Source: Enterococcus wangshanyuanii (GTDB taxonomy: Bacteria > Bacillota > Bacilli > Lactobacillales > Enterococcaceae). Taken from it: a stretch of DNA of 64,000 nt. The DNA is taken from NCBI RefSeq assembly GCF_002197645.1, contig NZ_CP021874.1, forward strand, positions 496,001 to 560,000, in the 5' to 3' direction. Below are positions 34,330 through 47,677 of the stretch, in pieces (the stretch's first letter is position 1; every line of letters starts with the position of its first letter). The notes beneath the pieces are model-generated. The model did not search any database. It saw nothing but the letters and a program-made list of their open reading frames with translations, and was not told the DNA's origin. A program made the translations under genes and the position numbers.

Positions 34330-35256
34330 ATGATCATCACATCTGAACGTATTAGTCTAAAGCATCTTTTAACCGTAGAAGCCCTTAGCGATCAAGAAGT
34401 TATGGGATTGATTCGCCGAGCGCAGGAATTTAAGCAAGGTGCAACTTGGCAGCCGGAGAAAAAGCAATATTTTGCGACAAATTTGTTTTTTGAAAATAGC
34501 ACTCGAACACATAAAAGTTTTGATGTTGCTGAAAAGAAACTCGGCATCGAAGTGATCGAGTTTGAAGAAAGTATGAGTTCGGTAAAAAAAGGTGAAACCT
34601 TATACGACACTGTGCTGACAATGTCTGCAATCGGTGTAGATGTAGCAGTCATTCGTCATGGCAACGAAAATTATTATGATGAGCTGATCCAAAGTAAAAC
34701 GATCCAATGCTCCATCATCAACGGTGGAGACGGTAGTGGTCAGCATCCAACACAATGTTTACTAGACTTAATGACGATTTATGAGGAGTTTGGTTATTTT
34801 GAAGGTTTGAAAGTAGCGATTGTTGGGGACATCACACACTCACGCGTTGCAAAATCAAACATGCAGATGTTAAAACGATTAGGTGCAACGATCTTTTTCT
34901 CTGGTCCAGAAGAATGGTACGACAAGCAATTTGAGGCGTATGGTCATTATATGGAATTGGATGAGTTAGTTGAAACAGTTGATGTCATGATGCTACTTCG
35001 GGTCCAACATGAACGTCATGATGGATCGGAGATTTTTTCTAAAGAAGAGTATCATCAAAATTATGGATTGACTGTTGATCGAGCAAAACGGTTACAGAAA
35101 CATGCAGTTATCATGCATCCAGCACCAGTCAATCGTGATGTTGAGTTAGCAGATTCCCTTGTGGAGGGGATTCAATCTCGAATCATTCAGCAAATGAGTA
35201 ACGGCGTTTATATGAGAATGGCAATTTTAGAAGCAGTATTACATGGAAAGGCTTAG
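34330..35256 (+). CDS. pyrB: Aspartate carbamoyltransferase catalytic subunit
   Basis: The 308-residue enzyme joins carbamoyl phosphate and aspartate. The carbamoyl-phosphate site [11 protein letters not shown] is near 56-66, with HPTQCLLD near 138 and the aspartate-site loop LLRVQHERH near 222. No regulatory PyrI subunit is encoded nearby, as expected for Gram-positive enzymes. The ATG at 34330 follows AAGGAGG just after the tandem repeat. pyrC follows with nine bases between stop and start. Confidence 0.95.
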   Translation: MIITSERISLKHLLTVEALSDQEVMGLIRRAQEFKQGATWQPEKKQYFATNLFFENSTRTHKSFDVAEKKLGIEVIEFEESMSSVKKGETLYDTVLTMSAIGVDVAVIRHGNENYYDELIQSKTIQCSIINGGDGSGQHPTQCLLDLMTIYEEFGYFEGLKVAIVGDITHSRVAKSNMQMLKRLGATIFFSGPEEWYDKQFEAYGHYMELDELVETVDVMMLLRVQHERHDGSEIFSKEEYHQNYGLTVDRAKRLQKHAVIMHPAPVNRDVELADSLVEGIQSRIIQQMSNGVYMRMAILEAVLHGKA

Positions 35257-35265
35257 GTGAACACT

Positions 35266-36549
35266 ATGAAGACACTGATCAAAAATGGAAAAATCATTAA
35301 AAAGGACAATCAACTGATCCCGGCAGAAATTTGGATCGAAGATAAAAAAATCAAAGCAATCGGAACGGCTTTTGATGAAGCCATGTTCGATGAAGTATTT
35401 GATGCTAAAGGTCAACTGATCACACCGGGTTTGGTGGATGTCCATGTTCATTTAAGAGAACCAGGCTTTACCTATAAAGAAACAATTGAAACAGGTAGTA
35501 AATCTGCTGCAAGAGGTGGTTTCACTACCGTTTGTGCGATGCCTAATCTAAATCCAGTACCAGATACACCAGAAAAACTAAAAGAAGTCTATGACATCAT
35601 CAACAAAAATGCAGTAGTCAAAGTATTACAGTATGCGCCGATCACCGAAGAATTACGCAGTGAAACACTCACAGATCAAAAAGCTTTGAAAGAAGTTGGA
35701 GCGTTCGCTTTTACGAATGACGGCGTAGGTGTCCAAACGGCGGGAACGATGTATCTGGCTATGAAGGAAGCCGCTTCTTTAGGAATGGCACTAGTTGCTC
35801 ACACAGAAGATGAATCATTGCTATTCGGCGGTGTGATGCATGAAGGTGAGATTTCAAAAAAACTAGGCTTACCTGGAATTCTAAATTCCACTGAAGCCTC
35901 TCAAATTGCTCGGGATGTTGTGTTAGCTGGTGAAACGGGTGTCCACTATCATGTCTGCCACGTTTCAACAAAAGAAAGTGTTCGAGTGATTCGTGATGCA
36001 AAACGTGCAGGGGTTCACGTAACGGCAGAAGTTTCACCCCATCATCTAATTTTGATAGATGAAGATATTCCAGAGGATAATGGCTTTTGGAAAATGAATC
36101 CGCCTCTTCGTGCGACAGAGGATAGAGATGCCTTGATCGAAGGATTACTGGATGGCACGATCGATTGTATCGCAACGGATCACGCCCCACATGGCTTAGA
36201 AGAAAAAAATCAAACATTTTTGAAAGCACCATTTGGGATCGTCGGCAGTGAAACAGCTTTCCAACTGATTTACACTCATTTTGTTGAAACAGGAAAATTC
36301 ACTTTAGAACAAGTGATTGACTGGATGGCTGTAAAACCTGCAGAAATCTTTGGAATAGAGGCAGGGACACTAACGATCGGCAGCCCAGCTGATATCGCTG
36401 TTTTTGATTTAGAGCTTGAAGAAGAAATCGATGACAAACAGTTTGAATCGATGGGTGTCAATACACCATTTGTCGGCTGGAAAGTAAAAGGCAATACATT
36501 AATGACTTTTGTTGATGGACAATCAGCATGGGCTAAGGGAGATGCATAG
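35266..36549 (+). CDS. pyrC: Dihydroorotase
   Basis: The 427-residue zinc amidohydrolase closes carbamoyl-aspartate to dihydroorotate. The metal site begins [15 protein letters not shown] near residue 56, and later ligands lie in HTEDES, CHVSTKE and ATDHAPH. I use ATG 35266, because AGGTGA at 35255 is well spaced for it; the GTG at 35257 lies inside that ribosome-binding site. The length is standard for the class I type. Confidence 0.95.
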   Translation: MKTLIKNGKIIKKDNQLIPAEIWIEDKKIKAIGTAFDEAMFDEVFDAKGQLITPGLVDVHVHLREPGFTYKETIETGSKSAARGGFTTVCAMPNLNPVPDTPEKLKEVYDIINKNAVVKVLQYAPITEELRSETLTDQKALKEVGAFAFTNDGVGVQTAGTMYLAMKEAASLGMALVAHTEDESLLFGGVMHEGEISKKLGLPGILNSTEASQIARDVVLAGETGVHYHVCHVSTKESVRVIRDAKRAGVHVTAEVSPHHLILIDEDIPEDNGFWKMNPPLRATEDRDALIEGLLDGTIDCIATDHAPHGLEEKNQTFLKAPFGIVGSETAFQLIYTHFVETGKFTLEQVIDWMAVKPAEIFGIEAGTLTIGSPADIAVFDLELEEEIDDKQFESMGVNTPFVGWKVKGNTLMTFVDGQSAWAKGDA

Positions 36550-36551
36550 AC

Positions 36552-37631
36552 TTGAAGCGATTATTGATACTGGAAGACGGCACAGTTTTTGAAGGAAAAG
36601 CTTTTGGTGCTGATGTAGATGTTGTGGGTGAGGTTGTTTTTACCACGAGTATGACAGGATATCAGGAAACAATCACTGATCAAAGTTTTAACGGACAAAT
36701 CATTACATTTACTTATCCAATGGTTGGAAATTACGGTGTCAATCGTGATGATTATGAATCGATTTCTCCTACATGTAAAGGAGTTGTAGTGAAAGAACAT
36801 GCACGTCTGGCTTCAAATTGGCGTGAGCAAATGACACTGGATGAATTTTTGAAACGCAAAGGGATTCCGGGGATTTCTGGTATCGACACACGAGCATTGA
36901 CGAAAAAACTAAGGTCAGCTGGAACGATGAAAGCCGGTTTTATTGATGCAGGGGATGATTTAGCTCATGCCTTTGATCAATTAAAAGCAACTGTCTTGCC
37001 CAAGAATCAAGTAGCACAAGTTTCTACGACGAAACCTTATCCAAGTCCCGGGATCGGTCGTAACGTGGTCGTAGTGGACTTTGGTTTGAAACATAGTATT
37101 TTAAGAGAACTATCAAAGCGTCACTGTAATTTGACCGTTTTGCCTTACAATACGGATGCGGAAACGATTTTAGAGTTGTCACCAGATGGTGTGATGTTGA
37201 CCAATGGACCTGGTGATCCTAAAGATGTACCGGAAGCAATCGAAATGATTCAAAAAATCCAAGGAAAAGTACCGATTTTTGGCATCTGTCTAGGACACCA
37301 ACTTTTTGCCTTAGCCAATGGAGCAGATACGTATAAAATGAAATTTGGCCATCGCGGATTAAATCATCCTGTTAGAGAAATCGCAACTGGAAAAATCGAT
37401 TTCACCTCACAAAACCATGGTTATGCGGTCGATGAATCAACCGTGGACCCTGAGAAATTGATGGTGACTCATGTGGAGGTCAATGACGGTTCAGTAGAAG
37501 GCGTCAGACATCGTCAATATCCAGCATTTACGGTTCAATATCATCCGGACGCTGCACCTGGTCCGCATGATGGATTGCACTTATTTGATGAATTTATGGA
37601 ATTAATGGATGCATGGAAGGAGCAAGACTAA
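36552..37631 (+). CDS. carA: Carbamoyl-phosphate synthase small (glutaminase) subunit
   Basis: The 359-residue subunit (pyrAA) releases ammonia from glutamine and channels it to CarB. The class I amidotransferase triad is visible: the cysteine in [12 protein letters not shown], and the histidine and glutamate in [13 protein letters not shown], where the Glu position reads Asp-Ala, a variant seen in some CarA sequences. The start is TTG 36552, two bases after the pyrC stop, with GGGAGA upstream; no ATG is available. It overlaps carB by one base (TAATG). Confidence 0.93.
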   Translation: MKRLLILEDGTVFEGKAFGADVDVVGEVVFTTSMTGYQETITDQSFNGQIITFTYPMVGNYGVNRDDYESISPTCKGVVVKEHARLASNWREQMTLDEFLKRKGIPGISGIDTRALTKKLRSAGTMKAGFIDAGDDLAHAFDQLKATVLPKNQVAQVSTTKPYPSPGIGRNVVVVDFGLKHSILRELSKRHCNLTVLPYNTDAETILELSPDGVMLTNGPGDPKDVPEAIEMIQKIQGKVPIFGICLGHQLFALANGADTYKMKFGHRGLNHPVREIATGKIDFTSQNHGYAVDESTVDPEKLMVTHVEVNDGSVEGVRHRQYPAFTVQYHPDAAPGPHDGLHLFDEFMELMDAWKEQD

Positions 37632-40600
37632 TGCCAAAAAGAACAGACATTAAAAAAATCATGGTGATCGGTTCTGGTCCAATCATCATTGGTCAGGCAG
37701 CAGAATTTGATTACGCTGGGACGCAGGCGTGTCTTGCTTTAAGAGAAGAAGGATATGAAGTTGTATTAGTCAACTCAAATCCTGCAACGATCATGACAGA
37801 TAAAGAAATCGCGGATAAAGTTTATATTGAACCGATCACATTAGAATTTGTTTCGCGGATTTTACGTAAGGAACGTCCTGATGCAATATTACCAACCTTA
37901 GGCGGCCAAACAGGCTTGAATATGGCCATGGAACTTGCTGCTTCAGGGATTTTGGATGAACTGAATGTTGAACTGCTTGGGACAAAATTGAGTGCGATCG
38001 ACCAAGCAGAAGATCGAGATCTATTTAAACAATTGATGGAGGAATTGGATCAGCCGATTCCTGAAAGTGAGATCGTCAATACAGTTGAGCAAGCTGTAGA
38101 TTTCGCAAATAAAATCGGCTACCCGATCATCGTTCGACCAGCGTTTACACTTGGCGGTACTGGTGGCGGTATGTGTGATAATGAAGAAGAATTGCGTATC
38201 ATCGCAGAAAATGGTTTGAAATTATCACCAGCAACGCAATGCCTGATCGAAAAAAGTATTGCCGGCTACAAAGAAATCGAATATGAAGTAATGCGTGATT
38301 CGGCTGACAATGCGATCGTGGTTTGTAATATGGAAAACTTTGATCCAGTTGGGATCCATACAGGGGATTCAATCGTTTTTGCGCCAAGTCAAACATTATC
38401 TGATTTCGAGTACCAAATGTTGCGGGACGCTTCGTTGAAGATCATTCGGGCTTTGAAAATCGAAGGTGGCTGTAACGTCCAGCTAGCCCTTGATCCGCAT
38501 AGCTTCAATTATTATGTGATCGAGGTCAATCCTCGGGTATCACGCTCATCTGCATTAGCAAGTAAAGCCACAGGTTATCCAATTGCCAAATTAGCAGCGA
38601 AAATCGCAGTGGGACTTACTCTTGATGAGATGAAAAATCCAGTCACTGAAACTACTTATGCCGAATTTGAACCTGCTTTAGATTATGTGGTAGCGAAAAT
38701 TCCTCGCTGGCCATTCGATAAATTTGAAAAAGGGGAACGTCGCCTCGGTACTCAAATGAAAGCAACGGGCGAAGTCATGGCGATCGGTAGAAATATTGAG
38801 GAATCTTTATTAAAGGCTGTTCGTTCTCTGGAAATAGGTGCTTACCATAATGAATTAAGAGAAATCGAGCAAGTGACGGATGAGTTTTTAACTGAAAAAG
38901 TCGTTAAAGCTCAAGATGATCGTTTGTTCTATTTATCTGAAGCGATTCGCCGTGGTTACACAATTGATGAATTAGCAGAGCTGACAAAAATCGATCTCTT
39001 CTTCTTAGATAAACTGCTGCATATTTATGAAATCGAAACAGCGTTGAAAGCGAACGTCAAAGATCTAGAAACGCTGAAAGAAGCGAAACAAAATGGCTTT
39101 ACAGACCGAAAAATTGCTGATCTTTGGCAAATGACAGAACAAGAGGTCACGGATTATCGTCATAAGAAAAACATTTTGCCTGTCTATAAAATGGTCGATA
39201 CTTGTGCGGCTGAGTTTGAATCGCAAACACCTTATTTTTACAGCACATACGAATTTGAAAATGAAAGTCTGCGTTCTGAAAAACCATCTGTTTTAGTTTT
39301 AGGATCGGGACCGATCCGAATTGGTCAAGGTGTGGAGTTTGACTATGCAACGGTTCACTCTGTAAAAGCCATTCAAGCAGCTGGTTTTGAAGCAATTATT
39401 ATGAATAGCAATCCAGAAACCGTGTCGACTGACTTTTCAATTTCAGATAAACTTTATTTTGAACCACTGACCTTGGAAGATGTCATGAATGTCATCGAAT
39501 TAGAACAGCCGACCGGCGTAATCGTTCAATTTGGCGGGCAGACAGCGATCAATCTAGCCGAACCCCTTGTTAAGCAAGGAGTCAAGATCTTAGGTACATC
39601 GATCGAAGATTTAGATCGAGCTGAAAATCGTGACTTATTTGAACAAGCTTTACAAGAGCTTGATATTCCACAACCGCCGGGAGATACAGCGACCAGTGCG
39701 CAGGAAGCCGTAGCTGTGGCGAATAAAATCGGTTATCCAGTCTTAGTTCGACCAAGCTATGTATTGGGCGGACGAGCAATGGAAATTGTCGAAAATCAAA
39801 AAGATTTAGAAGATTATATGGCAAATGCCGTAAAGGCTTCACCGGAGCATCCAGTTTTAGTCGACAGCTATCTTTTAGGGAAAGAATGTGAAGTCGATGC
39901 AATCTGTGACGGGGAAACCGTGTTGATTCCAGGAATTATGGAGCATATTGAAAGAGCGGGGGTTCATTCCGGCGATTCAATGGCTGTTTATCCGCCACAA
40001 ACCTTGTCTGCAGAAATTCAACAAACGATTGCTGATTATACTAAAAAACTAGCTTTAGGCTTAAATTATATCGGGATGATGAACATCCAATTTGTCATTC
40101 ATGAGGAAAAGGTCTATGTTATTGAAGTCAATCCTCGTGCAAGCCGCACAGTACCATTTTTAAGTAAAATCACTGGCATTCCAATGGCTCAAGTGGCAAC
40201 AAAAGCAATCTTAGGTCAAAGCTTAGAATCTCTAGGCTATCAAGATGGCCTTTATCCTGAAAGCAAACAAGTACACATCAAAGCACCTGTCTTCTCATTT
40301 ACTAAACTGCAAAAAGTTGATACCTATTTAGGCCCTGAAATGAAATCAACAGGGGAAGTCATGGGTTCGGATCATAGCCTAGAAAAAGCTTTATACAAGG
40401 CTTTTGAAGCATCAAGACTGCATTTGCCAAGCTATGGCGCGGTGTTGTTTACGATTGCTGATGAAACAAAAGAAGAAGCATTGCATTTAGCGAAACGCTT
40501 TAACGACATTGGGTATAGTCTGATTGCTACTAAAGGCACCGCTGAGTATTTAAAAGAGCACGGCTTATTTGTAAAAACCGTTTCTAAGATCGATCAAGAC

Positions 40601-40813
40601 AATGAGGAAACAGTTCTCGATCTTATTCGAACAGGTGAAGCGCAAGTCGTTGTCAATACCATGGACAAAAATCGTTCTGATCTGAATCAAGATGGCTTTT
40701 TGATTCGTCGAGAAGCAGTTGAGCATGGCGTTCCACTATTTACTTCATTAGACACAGCGGAAGCAATTCTTAAAGTTCTAGAATCAAGAGCTTTTTCTAC
40801 TGACGCTATCTGA
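37631..40813 (+). CDS. carB: Carbamoyl-phosphate synthase large subunit
   Basis: The 1060-residue enzyme (pyrAB) makes carbamoyl phosphate from bicarbonate, ammonia and two ATP. It has two homologous ATP-grasp halves, opening [19 protein letters not shown] (about 12-30) and [18 protein letters not shown] (about 560-577), plus a C-terminal MGS-like allosteric domain (from about 935). The start is ATG 37631, which shares a base with the carA stop and has AAGGAG at 37616; an earlier in-frame ATG lies inside carA. All ATP-binding loops look intact. Confidence 0.96.
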   Translation: MPKRTDIKKIMVIGSGPIIIGQAAEFDYAGTQACLALREEGYEVVLVNSNPATIMTDKEIADKVYIEPITLEFVSRILRKERPDAILPTLGGQTGLNMAMELAASGILDELNVELLGTKLSAIDQAEDRDLFKQLMEELDQPIPESEIVNTVEQAVDFANKIGYPIIVRPAFTLGGTGGGMCDNEEELRIIAENGLKLSPATQCLIEKSIAGYKEIEYEVMRDSADNAIVVCNMENFDPVGIHTGDSIVFAPSQTLSDFEYQMLRDASLKIIRALKIEGGCNVQLALDPHSFNYYVIEVNPRVSRSSALASKATGYPIAKLAAKIAVGLTLDEMKNPVTETTYAEFEPALDYVVAKIPRWPFDKFEKGERRLGTQMKATGEVMAIGRNIEESLLKAVRSLEIGAYHNELREIEQVTDEFLTEKVVKAQDDRLFYLSEAIRRGYTIDELAELTKIDLFFLDKLLHIYEIETALKANVKDLETLKEAKQNGFTDRKIADLWQMTEQEVTDYRHKKNILPVYKMVDTCAAEFESQTPYFYSTYEFENESLRSEKPSVLVLGSGPIRIGQGVEFDYATVHSVKAIQAAGFEAIIMNSNPETVSTDFSISDKLYFEPLTLEDVMNVIELEQPTGVIVQFGGQTAINLAEPLVKQGVKILGTSIEDLDRAENRDLFEQALQELDIPQPPGDTATSAQEAVAVANKIGYPVLVRPSYVLGGRAMEIVENQKDLEDYMANAVKASPEHPVLVDSYLLGKECEVDAICDGETVLIPGIMEHIERAGVHSGDSMAVYPPQTLSAEIQQTIADYTKKLALGLNYIGMMNIQFVIHEEKVYVIEVNPRASRTVPFLSKITGIPMAQVATKAILGQSLESLGYQDGLYPESKQVHIKAPVFSFTKLQKVDTYLGPEMKSTGEVMGSDHSLEKALYKAFEASRLHLPSYGAVLFTIADETKEEALHLAKRFNDIGYSLIATKGTAEYLKEHGLFVKTVSKIDQDNEETVLDLIRTGEAQVVVNTMDKNRSDLNQDGFLIRREAVEHGVPLFTSLDTAEAILKVLESRAFSTDAI

Positions 40814-40854
40814 TTTTAGAAATCAATATATAATCTTTCAAAGGAGTAGAAAAC

Positions 40855-43275
<2,421 letters not shown>

Positions 43276-43276
<1 letters not shown>

Positions 43277-43911
43277 TGACTGAATTAGCAAAAAGAATCG
43301 CCAAAGATCTATTAGAAATCGAAGCAGTTTTCCTAAGTCCAAACGAACCGTTTACATGGGCAAGCGGGATCAAAAGCCCAATTTATTGTGATAATCGGAT
43401 TACGATGAGCTATCCAGTTGTTCGTAAAGAGATCGCACAAGGATTGGCGGATAAAATCAAAGCAGACTTTCCTGATGTAGAAGTGATCGCGGGTACAGCA
43501 ACTGCTGGAATCCCTCATGCTGCTTGGGTAGCAGATATTTTAGACTTACCAATGGTCTATATCCGTAGTAAAGCTAAGGCACATGGAAAAGGGAACCAAA
43601 TTGAAGGCCGCATTTTCAAAGGGCAGAAAATGGTTGTGATCGAAGACTTGATTTCAACAGGCGGTAGTGTGTTGGAAGCAGCATCTGCAGCTGCTCGTGA
43701 AGGAGCTGATGTGTTAGGAGTTGCAGCAATTTTCACGTATGAGTTACCAAAGGGGATCGAGAATTTTACTGCTCAAAACACGAAGTTAGTTACGTTGACA
43801 AATTATTCTACGTTGATCGATGCAGCGCTGGAATCAAATTATATCGCATCTACAGATGTTTCTCTTTTAAAGGATTGGAAAAAAGATCCTGAAAATTGGT
43901 TGAAAAAATAA
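43276..43911 (+). CDS. pyrE: Orotate phosphoribosyltransferase
   Basis: The 211-residue enzyme adds PRPP to orotate. The PRPP motif [17 protein letters not shown] is near 118-134, and the catalytic loop is [13 protein letters not shown]. The start at 43276 shares a base with the pyrF stop; the longer frame from 43258 lies inside pyrF. It is the last gene of the operon, followed by a terminator. Confidence 0.95.
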
Positions 43912-43918
43912 GTGAAAG

Positions 43919-43958
43919 CATGGTTTTTGAATCTATTGTCAAAAATCATGTTTTTTAT
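43919..43958 (+). terminator. pyr operon terminator
   Basis: A 12-bp stem (43919-43930 with 43939-43950, one G-T pair) with an 8-base loop is followed by six T. Confidence 0.85.
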
Positions 43959-43981
43959 TATTATAAGCTTCCTCAGTTTTG

Positions 43982-43990
43982 TGCTATACT
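43982..43990 (+). promoter_or_regulatory. Extended -10 promoter of the carbonic anhydrase gene
   Basis: TGCTATACT is a TGn extended -10 element. No good -35 is visible. The expected start site falls at the edge of the inverted repeat that follows. Confidence 0.6.
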
Positions 43991-43992
43991 TT

Positions 43993-44036
43993 TACTATTA
44001 AAATTATCAAAAGATTAAGGCTCGATTTTAATAGTA
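43993..44036 (+). repeat. Perfect 12-bp inverted repeat in the carbonic anhydrase leader
   Basis: TACTATTAAAAT (43993-44004) and ATTTTAATAGTA (44025-44036) are perfectly complementary around a 20-base spacer, right after the -10 element. It could be an operator for the adjacent LysR regulator or a 5'-end mRNA hairpin. The long A/T-rich arms and the absence of a U-run argue against a terminator. Confidence 0.65.
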
Positions 44037-44074
44037 TAAGATCATTCAAATGAAAAATCAGAAGGTGGGGTTTG

Positions 44075-44776
44075 ATGAAAAATATTCGAAACATGGACGT
44101 AGAGTGGGGATACACAGGAGACACGGGACCAGAGCACTGGCATACGCTTTGTGATTGGTTTTCACTTGGAGCAAAATATCCGTATCAATCACCTGTAAAT
44201 CTATCCAAAACACTAGTTAGTGAGAATAAAGCAAATAGAGAAATTACCTTTTTTTATAAAAATGAAGAATTTACGGAAAAAGAATTTAAAAATACCTTTC
44301 ACTTTGTACCGCCAAATACTGAAAGCTACGTTATTTTTGAAGAAGAAAAATACTATTTGACAGACATTCATTTCCATACACCAAGTGAGCACACCTTTGA
44401 TGGGGAACATTGTCCTTTAGAATTCCACTTAGTGCATATGAATAATTCAGGAGAAAACTTGGTAGTAGGTTGTTTATTTACTATCACTAAAGAGGGGAAT
44501 CGATTCTCTAAAGATCAGGCAGCATTTATTTGGGAAACTGAAACACATCAGCAGTGGTTTGATCCATCGATTTTTTTACCTGAACAAAGATCCCATTTTC
44601 ACTATCTGGGTTCACTGACAACTCCGCCAACAAAAGGGCCTGTTCATTGGTTTGTTTTTGATACCGTTCAGAAGATGGACCATGATTTTTTCCAACGAAT
44701 TGATGAAGGGATGTTACCATTCAATAATCGACCGGTTCAAGAATTAAATGGTCGCAAAGTTTATTTCACGGAATAA
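44075..44776 (+). CDS. Alpha-class carbonic anhydrase, cytoplasmic
   Basis: The 233-residue zinc enzyme interconverts CO2 and bicarbonate. The three zinc histidines are His99 and His101 (DIHFHTPSEH) and His118 (LEFHLVHM); SLTTPPTKGPVHW near the C-terminus is the conserved substrate-pocket region. There is no signal peptide, unlike most bacterial alpha enzymes, so it should act in the cytoplasm. It starts at ATG 44075 behind AAGGTGGGG; a TTG one codon earlier is too close to the site. It follows the pyr operon and precedes a LysR gene by 14 bases, so bicarbonate supply for CarAB is a reasonable inference. Confidence 0.93.
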   Translation: MKNIRNMDVEWGYTGDTGPEHWHTLCDWFSLGAKYPYQSPVNLSKTLVSENKANREITFFYKNEEFTEKEFKNTFHFVPPNTESYVIFEEEKYYLTDIHFHTPSEHTFDGEHCPLEFHLVHMNNSGENLVVGCLFTITKEGNRFSKDQAAFIWETETHQQWFDPSIFLPEQRSHFHYLGSLTTPPTKGPVHWFVFDTVQKMDHDFFQRIDEGMLPFNNRPVQELNGRKVYFTE

Positions 44777-44790
44777 AATGGAGGACCAAA

Positions 44791-45684
44791 ATGAATATTC
44801 AACAAATGAAATATGTCGTTGCTGTTGCTAATAATGGCAGTTTTAGGGAAGCCGCTAAAAAGATGTTTATTACTCAGCCAAGCTTGTCTAACGGAATTCG
44901 TGAGCTTGAAGAGGAAATTGGGGTAAGCCTGTTCATCCGTACAAATAAAGGAGCTTCTTTGACAGATGAAGGACTGGTTTTTTTGGAGCATGCGGAGAAA
45001 GTCTTGACCCAAATGGAAATGCTGGAAAATCGTTATCAGGAAGTGACAACGAGCGAACGCTTTTCGATTTCTTCTCAACATTATGATTTTCTTGGAGTGG
45101 TCATGGGGAATGTCATCAAGCAATTTAAAGAGCAATATAAAAATTTTCGTGTATTCGAAACAACGACATTAAAAGTCATTGAAGATGTGAAAAGTTATCA
45201 CAGCGAATTAGGTATTATCTATTTAAATCATCAGAATCAATCGGGAATTGAACGCTATCTTGAACAGGCAAATTTAACCTATGAAGTTATCGGAAGTTTC
45301 AAGACCCATATTTTTGTTGGCAATGATCATCCTTTAGCAAGGATGAATGAGATTTCGCTGGAGCAGCTATGTTGCTATCCTCAGGTTCGTTTTACACAAG
45401 AAGGCAGCAATTTTGCTTATTTTTCAGAGGATTTGATCGAAAATCAAGAGCAGGAAACAGTTATTTATACAAATGATCGGGGGACGTTGATGAATCTGCT
45501 TGTAGAAACGGATGCGTATGCGTCTGGTTCCGGATTAGTGACTGGATTTACCAAAAAGGAGATTCGTTTGATTCCACTTGCCGACAGTCCAAATAATAAA
45601 ATCTGCGTTCTTTATCAGAAAAATAAGAGCATCAGTCAAATCGGTCATTATTTTATTCAAGAGTTGAAACGATTATTTAACTAA
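44791..45684 (+). CDS. LysR-family transcriptional regulator
   Basis: The 297-residue regulator has an N-terminal winged helix (1-60) with SFREAAKKMFITQPSLSNGIRELEEEIGVSLFIRTNKG, a linker helix, and a two-lobed effector domain (about 90-295). It starts behind GGAGG 14 bases after the carbonic anhydrase stop and is probably co-transcribed with it. LysR proteins often control the neighbouring genes, so the inverted repeat at 43993 is a candidate site. The effector is unknown. Confidence 0.87.
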   Translation: MNIQQMKYVVAVANNGSFREAAKKMFITQPSLSNGIRELEEEIGVSLFIRTNKGASLTDEGLVFLEHAEKVLTQMEMLENRYQEVTTSERFSISSQHYDFLGVVMGNVIKQFKEQYKNFRVFETTTLKVIEDVKSYHSELGIIYLNHQNQSGIERYLEQANLTYEVIGSFKTHIFVGNDHPLARMNEISLEQLCCYPQVRFTQEGSNFAYFSEDLIENQEQETVIYTNDRGTLMNLLVETDAYASGSGLVTGFTKKEIRLIPLADSPNNKICVLYQKNKSISQIGHYFIQELKRLFN

Positions 45685-45756
45685 AGTTGCTAGTACACTC
45701 CAAATAGTCTATACTGATTTTGGTATGTTTTTGAGAAACTAAAAGGAGTGTAACAA

Positions 45757-46374
45757 ATGAAAATGAAAAAATTGGGACAGGCAGCGATGGTCATTGCTTT
45801 AGGACTTGTTTTATCTGCATGTGGCACAACATCGCGTGTGGAAAAAGCGAATAAAAATTCAGAAAAAAATGAGCAGACTAGTACATCAAAGGCGCCAGTT
45901 AAAGCGTCTGAGTCAAATAAAGCGGATGCGGAAAAGAAAACGATCAAAACTGAAAATGGGGATTTTTGTGTAGTACTGCCAGATGGTTGGGAAGAAATCG
46001 AACCTACAGAATTGAATGATGACGCGGATATTGCGCTAGAAAATGACAAAAAAATCATGTATGCAGCTGTTTTAAGTGAGTCAGCTGAAGACTACGATGG
46101 ATTCGATAGTTTCAAGGATGCAATCGATTTCCACCAATGGTTGGAAGTAGATGAAGAGACAGAACAAGAAATCAATGGAAATGGCTGGAAAGGTACACGC
46201 TATCTTATCACAGCGAGAATTGATGGCATGCGAGCTTATTACGTGTATGATGTGGCACAATCCGATGCAGGACACTATGTTCAGAAAATGGCTTGGACGA
46301 TGAATAGCAAAAAAAGCAAGAATGGAAAAGAATTGGAAGCAGTGTTAGATTCTATTCAAGATGTATCTAAATAA
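45757..46374 (+). CDS. Lipoprotein, function unknown
   Basis: The 205-residue secreted protein has a signal peptide and lipobox LSACG, with the lipid-bearing Cys22. A Ser/Lys/Glu-rich linker (23-65) leads to a globular domain (about 68-205) containing FCVVLPDGWEEIEPTELNDDADI and WKGTRYLITARIDGMRAYYVYDVAQ, the pattern of PsbP- or DcrB-like surface domains. The ATG follows AAGGAGTG, and a terminator lies at 46377. I do not recognise a specific function. Confidence 0.72.
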   Translation: MKMKKLGQAAMVIALGLVLSACGTTSRVEKANKNSEKNEQTSTSKAPVKASESNKADAEKKTIKTENGDFCVVLPDGWEEIEPTELNDDADIALENDKKIMYAAVLSESAEDYDGFDSFKDAIDFHQWLEVDEETEQEINGNGWKGTRYLITARIDGMRAYYVYDVAQSDAGHYVQKMAWTMNSKKSKNGKELEAVLDSIQDVSK

Positions 46375-46376
46375 GT

Positions 46377-46423
46377 AAAAAATAGCTTGGAGCAGCCCAA
46401 AGGCGTGCAACAAGCTATTTTTT
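46377..46423. terminator. Bidirectional terminator, lipoprotein / hisC
   Basis: A 13-bp perfect stem (46377-46389 with 46411-46423) is flanked by A- and T-runs. Confidence 0.85.
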
Positions 46424-46424
46424 A

Positions 46425-47480
46425 TTATCCTAATTGAGAGAAGTAAGCTTTGACAACTGTCAAAACGGAAGCCATTTCTTTTTGAGTGCCGATTGAAATT
46501 CTTAAGTATGTTTGCAATCGTTCAACAGTAGGAAAATAGCGAACAAAAATGTCCTGCTCTTCTAAATATCGATACAGATCACTTATCTTACATTCAGGAT
46601 GTGTTGTCAGAACAAAGTTTGTTTTTGAAGGAAGAGAATCAAAACCTAAAGAGTGCAATTCTTCAATAAACCATTCTCGTGTTTGGCAAATTTTTTCTGT
46701 AGTCATATCATAATAGGCTTTATCTTCAATAGCAGCGGTAGCCAATGTTTCTGCTAATAAATCGACAGAATAATGATTGAAAGAAGACTTGATACTTTCG
46801 GCAATACGAATATATTGAGGATTTCCAATAGCGTAACCAACACGCAGACCAGCTAAAGAGTTGGCTTTGGATAAAGTCCTAATGATAATGAGATTTGGAT
46901 AGTTTTCTAATAAGGTAATCGCTGATACCCCCGCAAAATCAATGTAGGCTTCATCAACAATCACGATAACATCAGGATTTTCCAACAGTAGCTTTTCAAT
47001 GGCTTCGAGTGGTTGAAATAGTCCAGTAGGTGCATTGGGGTTGGCTAAAATAATTCCACCGTTATTTTGACGGTAGTCATTAAGATCAATACTGAAATCC
47101 TTCTTTAAAGGGATTTCTTTGAATGGGATATGAAATAAGTCTGCCCAAACTTTATAAAAACCGTAAGTAATTTCTGGAAAAAGCAGAGGATCTGAACTGT
47201 TGAAAAATGCCAGAAAACAAAATGCCAGTACTTCATCTGAGCCATTACCGATCAAAAAGTATTCTGGAGATAATCCAAATTTATTACTCAATGCTTTTTT
47301 TAGTTCAGAATTATCAACTGAGCTGTAACGTTTCAATGATTCCGGATTAAAATTTGTTAGAGCTTCCGTTACTTTTGGAGAAGGTGGATAAGGATTTTCA
47401 TTTGTGTTTAGTTTGATCATATCCGAATAATTTGGCTGTTCGCCTGGGATATAAGGTGTAATTTTTCTAAGTCCTTTCAT
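46425..47480 (-). CDS. hisC: Histidinol-phosphate aminotransferase family protein
   Basis: The 351-residue PLP enzyme has the HisC signature IRTLSKANSLAGLRVGYA, with the PLP lysine in LSK, preceded by IVDEAYIDF and NPNAPTG. I start at ATG 47480, as AAGGGAG fits that codon and overlaps the upstream ATG at 47498. No other his genes are in the window, so it may work as a broad aromatic or imidazole aminotransferase; its divergent neighbour is an aromatic aminotransferase. Confidence 0.85.
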   Translation of the reverse strand: MKGLRKITPYIPGEQPNYSDMIKLNTNENPYPPSPKVTEALTNFNPESLKRYSSVDNSELKKALSNKFGLSPEYFLIGNGSDEVLAFCFLAFFNSSDPLLFPEITYGFYKVWADLFHIPFKEIPLKKDFSIDLNDYRQNNGGIILANPNAPTGLFQPLEAIEKLLLENPDVIVIVDEAYIDFAGVSAITLLENYPNLIIIRTLSKANSLAGLRVGYAIGNPQYIRIAESIKSSFNHYSVDLLAETLATAAIEDKAYYDMTTEKICQTREWFIEELHSLGFDSLPSKTNFVLTTHPECKISDLYRYLEEQDIFVRYFPTVERLQTYLRISIGTQKEMASVLTVVKAYFSQLG

Positions 47481-47677
47481 AAGCAGTGCTCCCTTCATTT
47501 CTTATTACTATAAAGAAGCAAAGAAGGTTTCGCAAGTGTAATCTGAGAATTTGAAAAGAAAACACACTTTTTTTAAATACAAATTTCATTTTGTAAGAGA
47601 ATATGCTATGATAATTCCATTGATAAAATAAGCCGTAAGAGCGGTTTGCGCATCTAAATAGAGAAGGAGAGAAGTTC

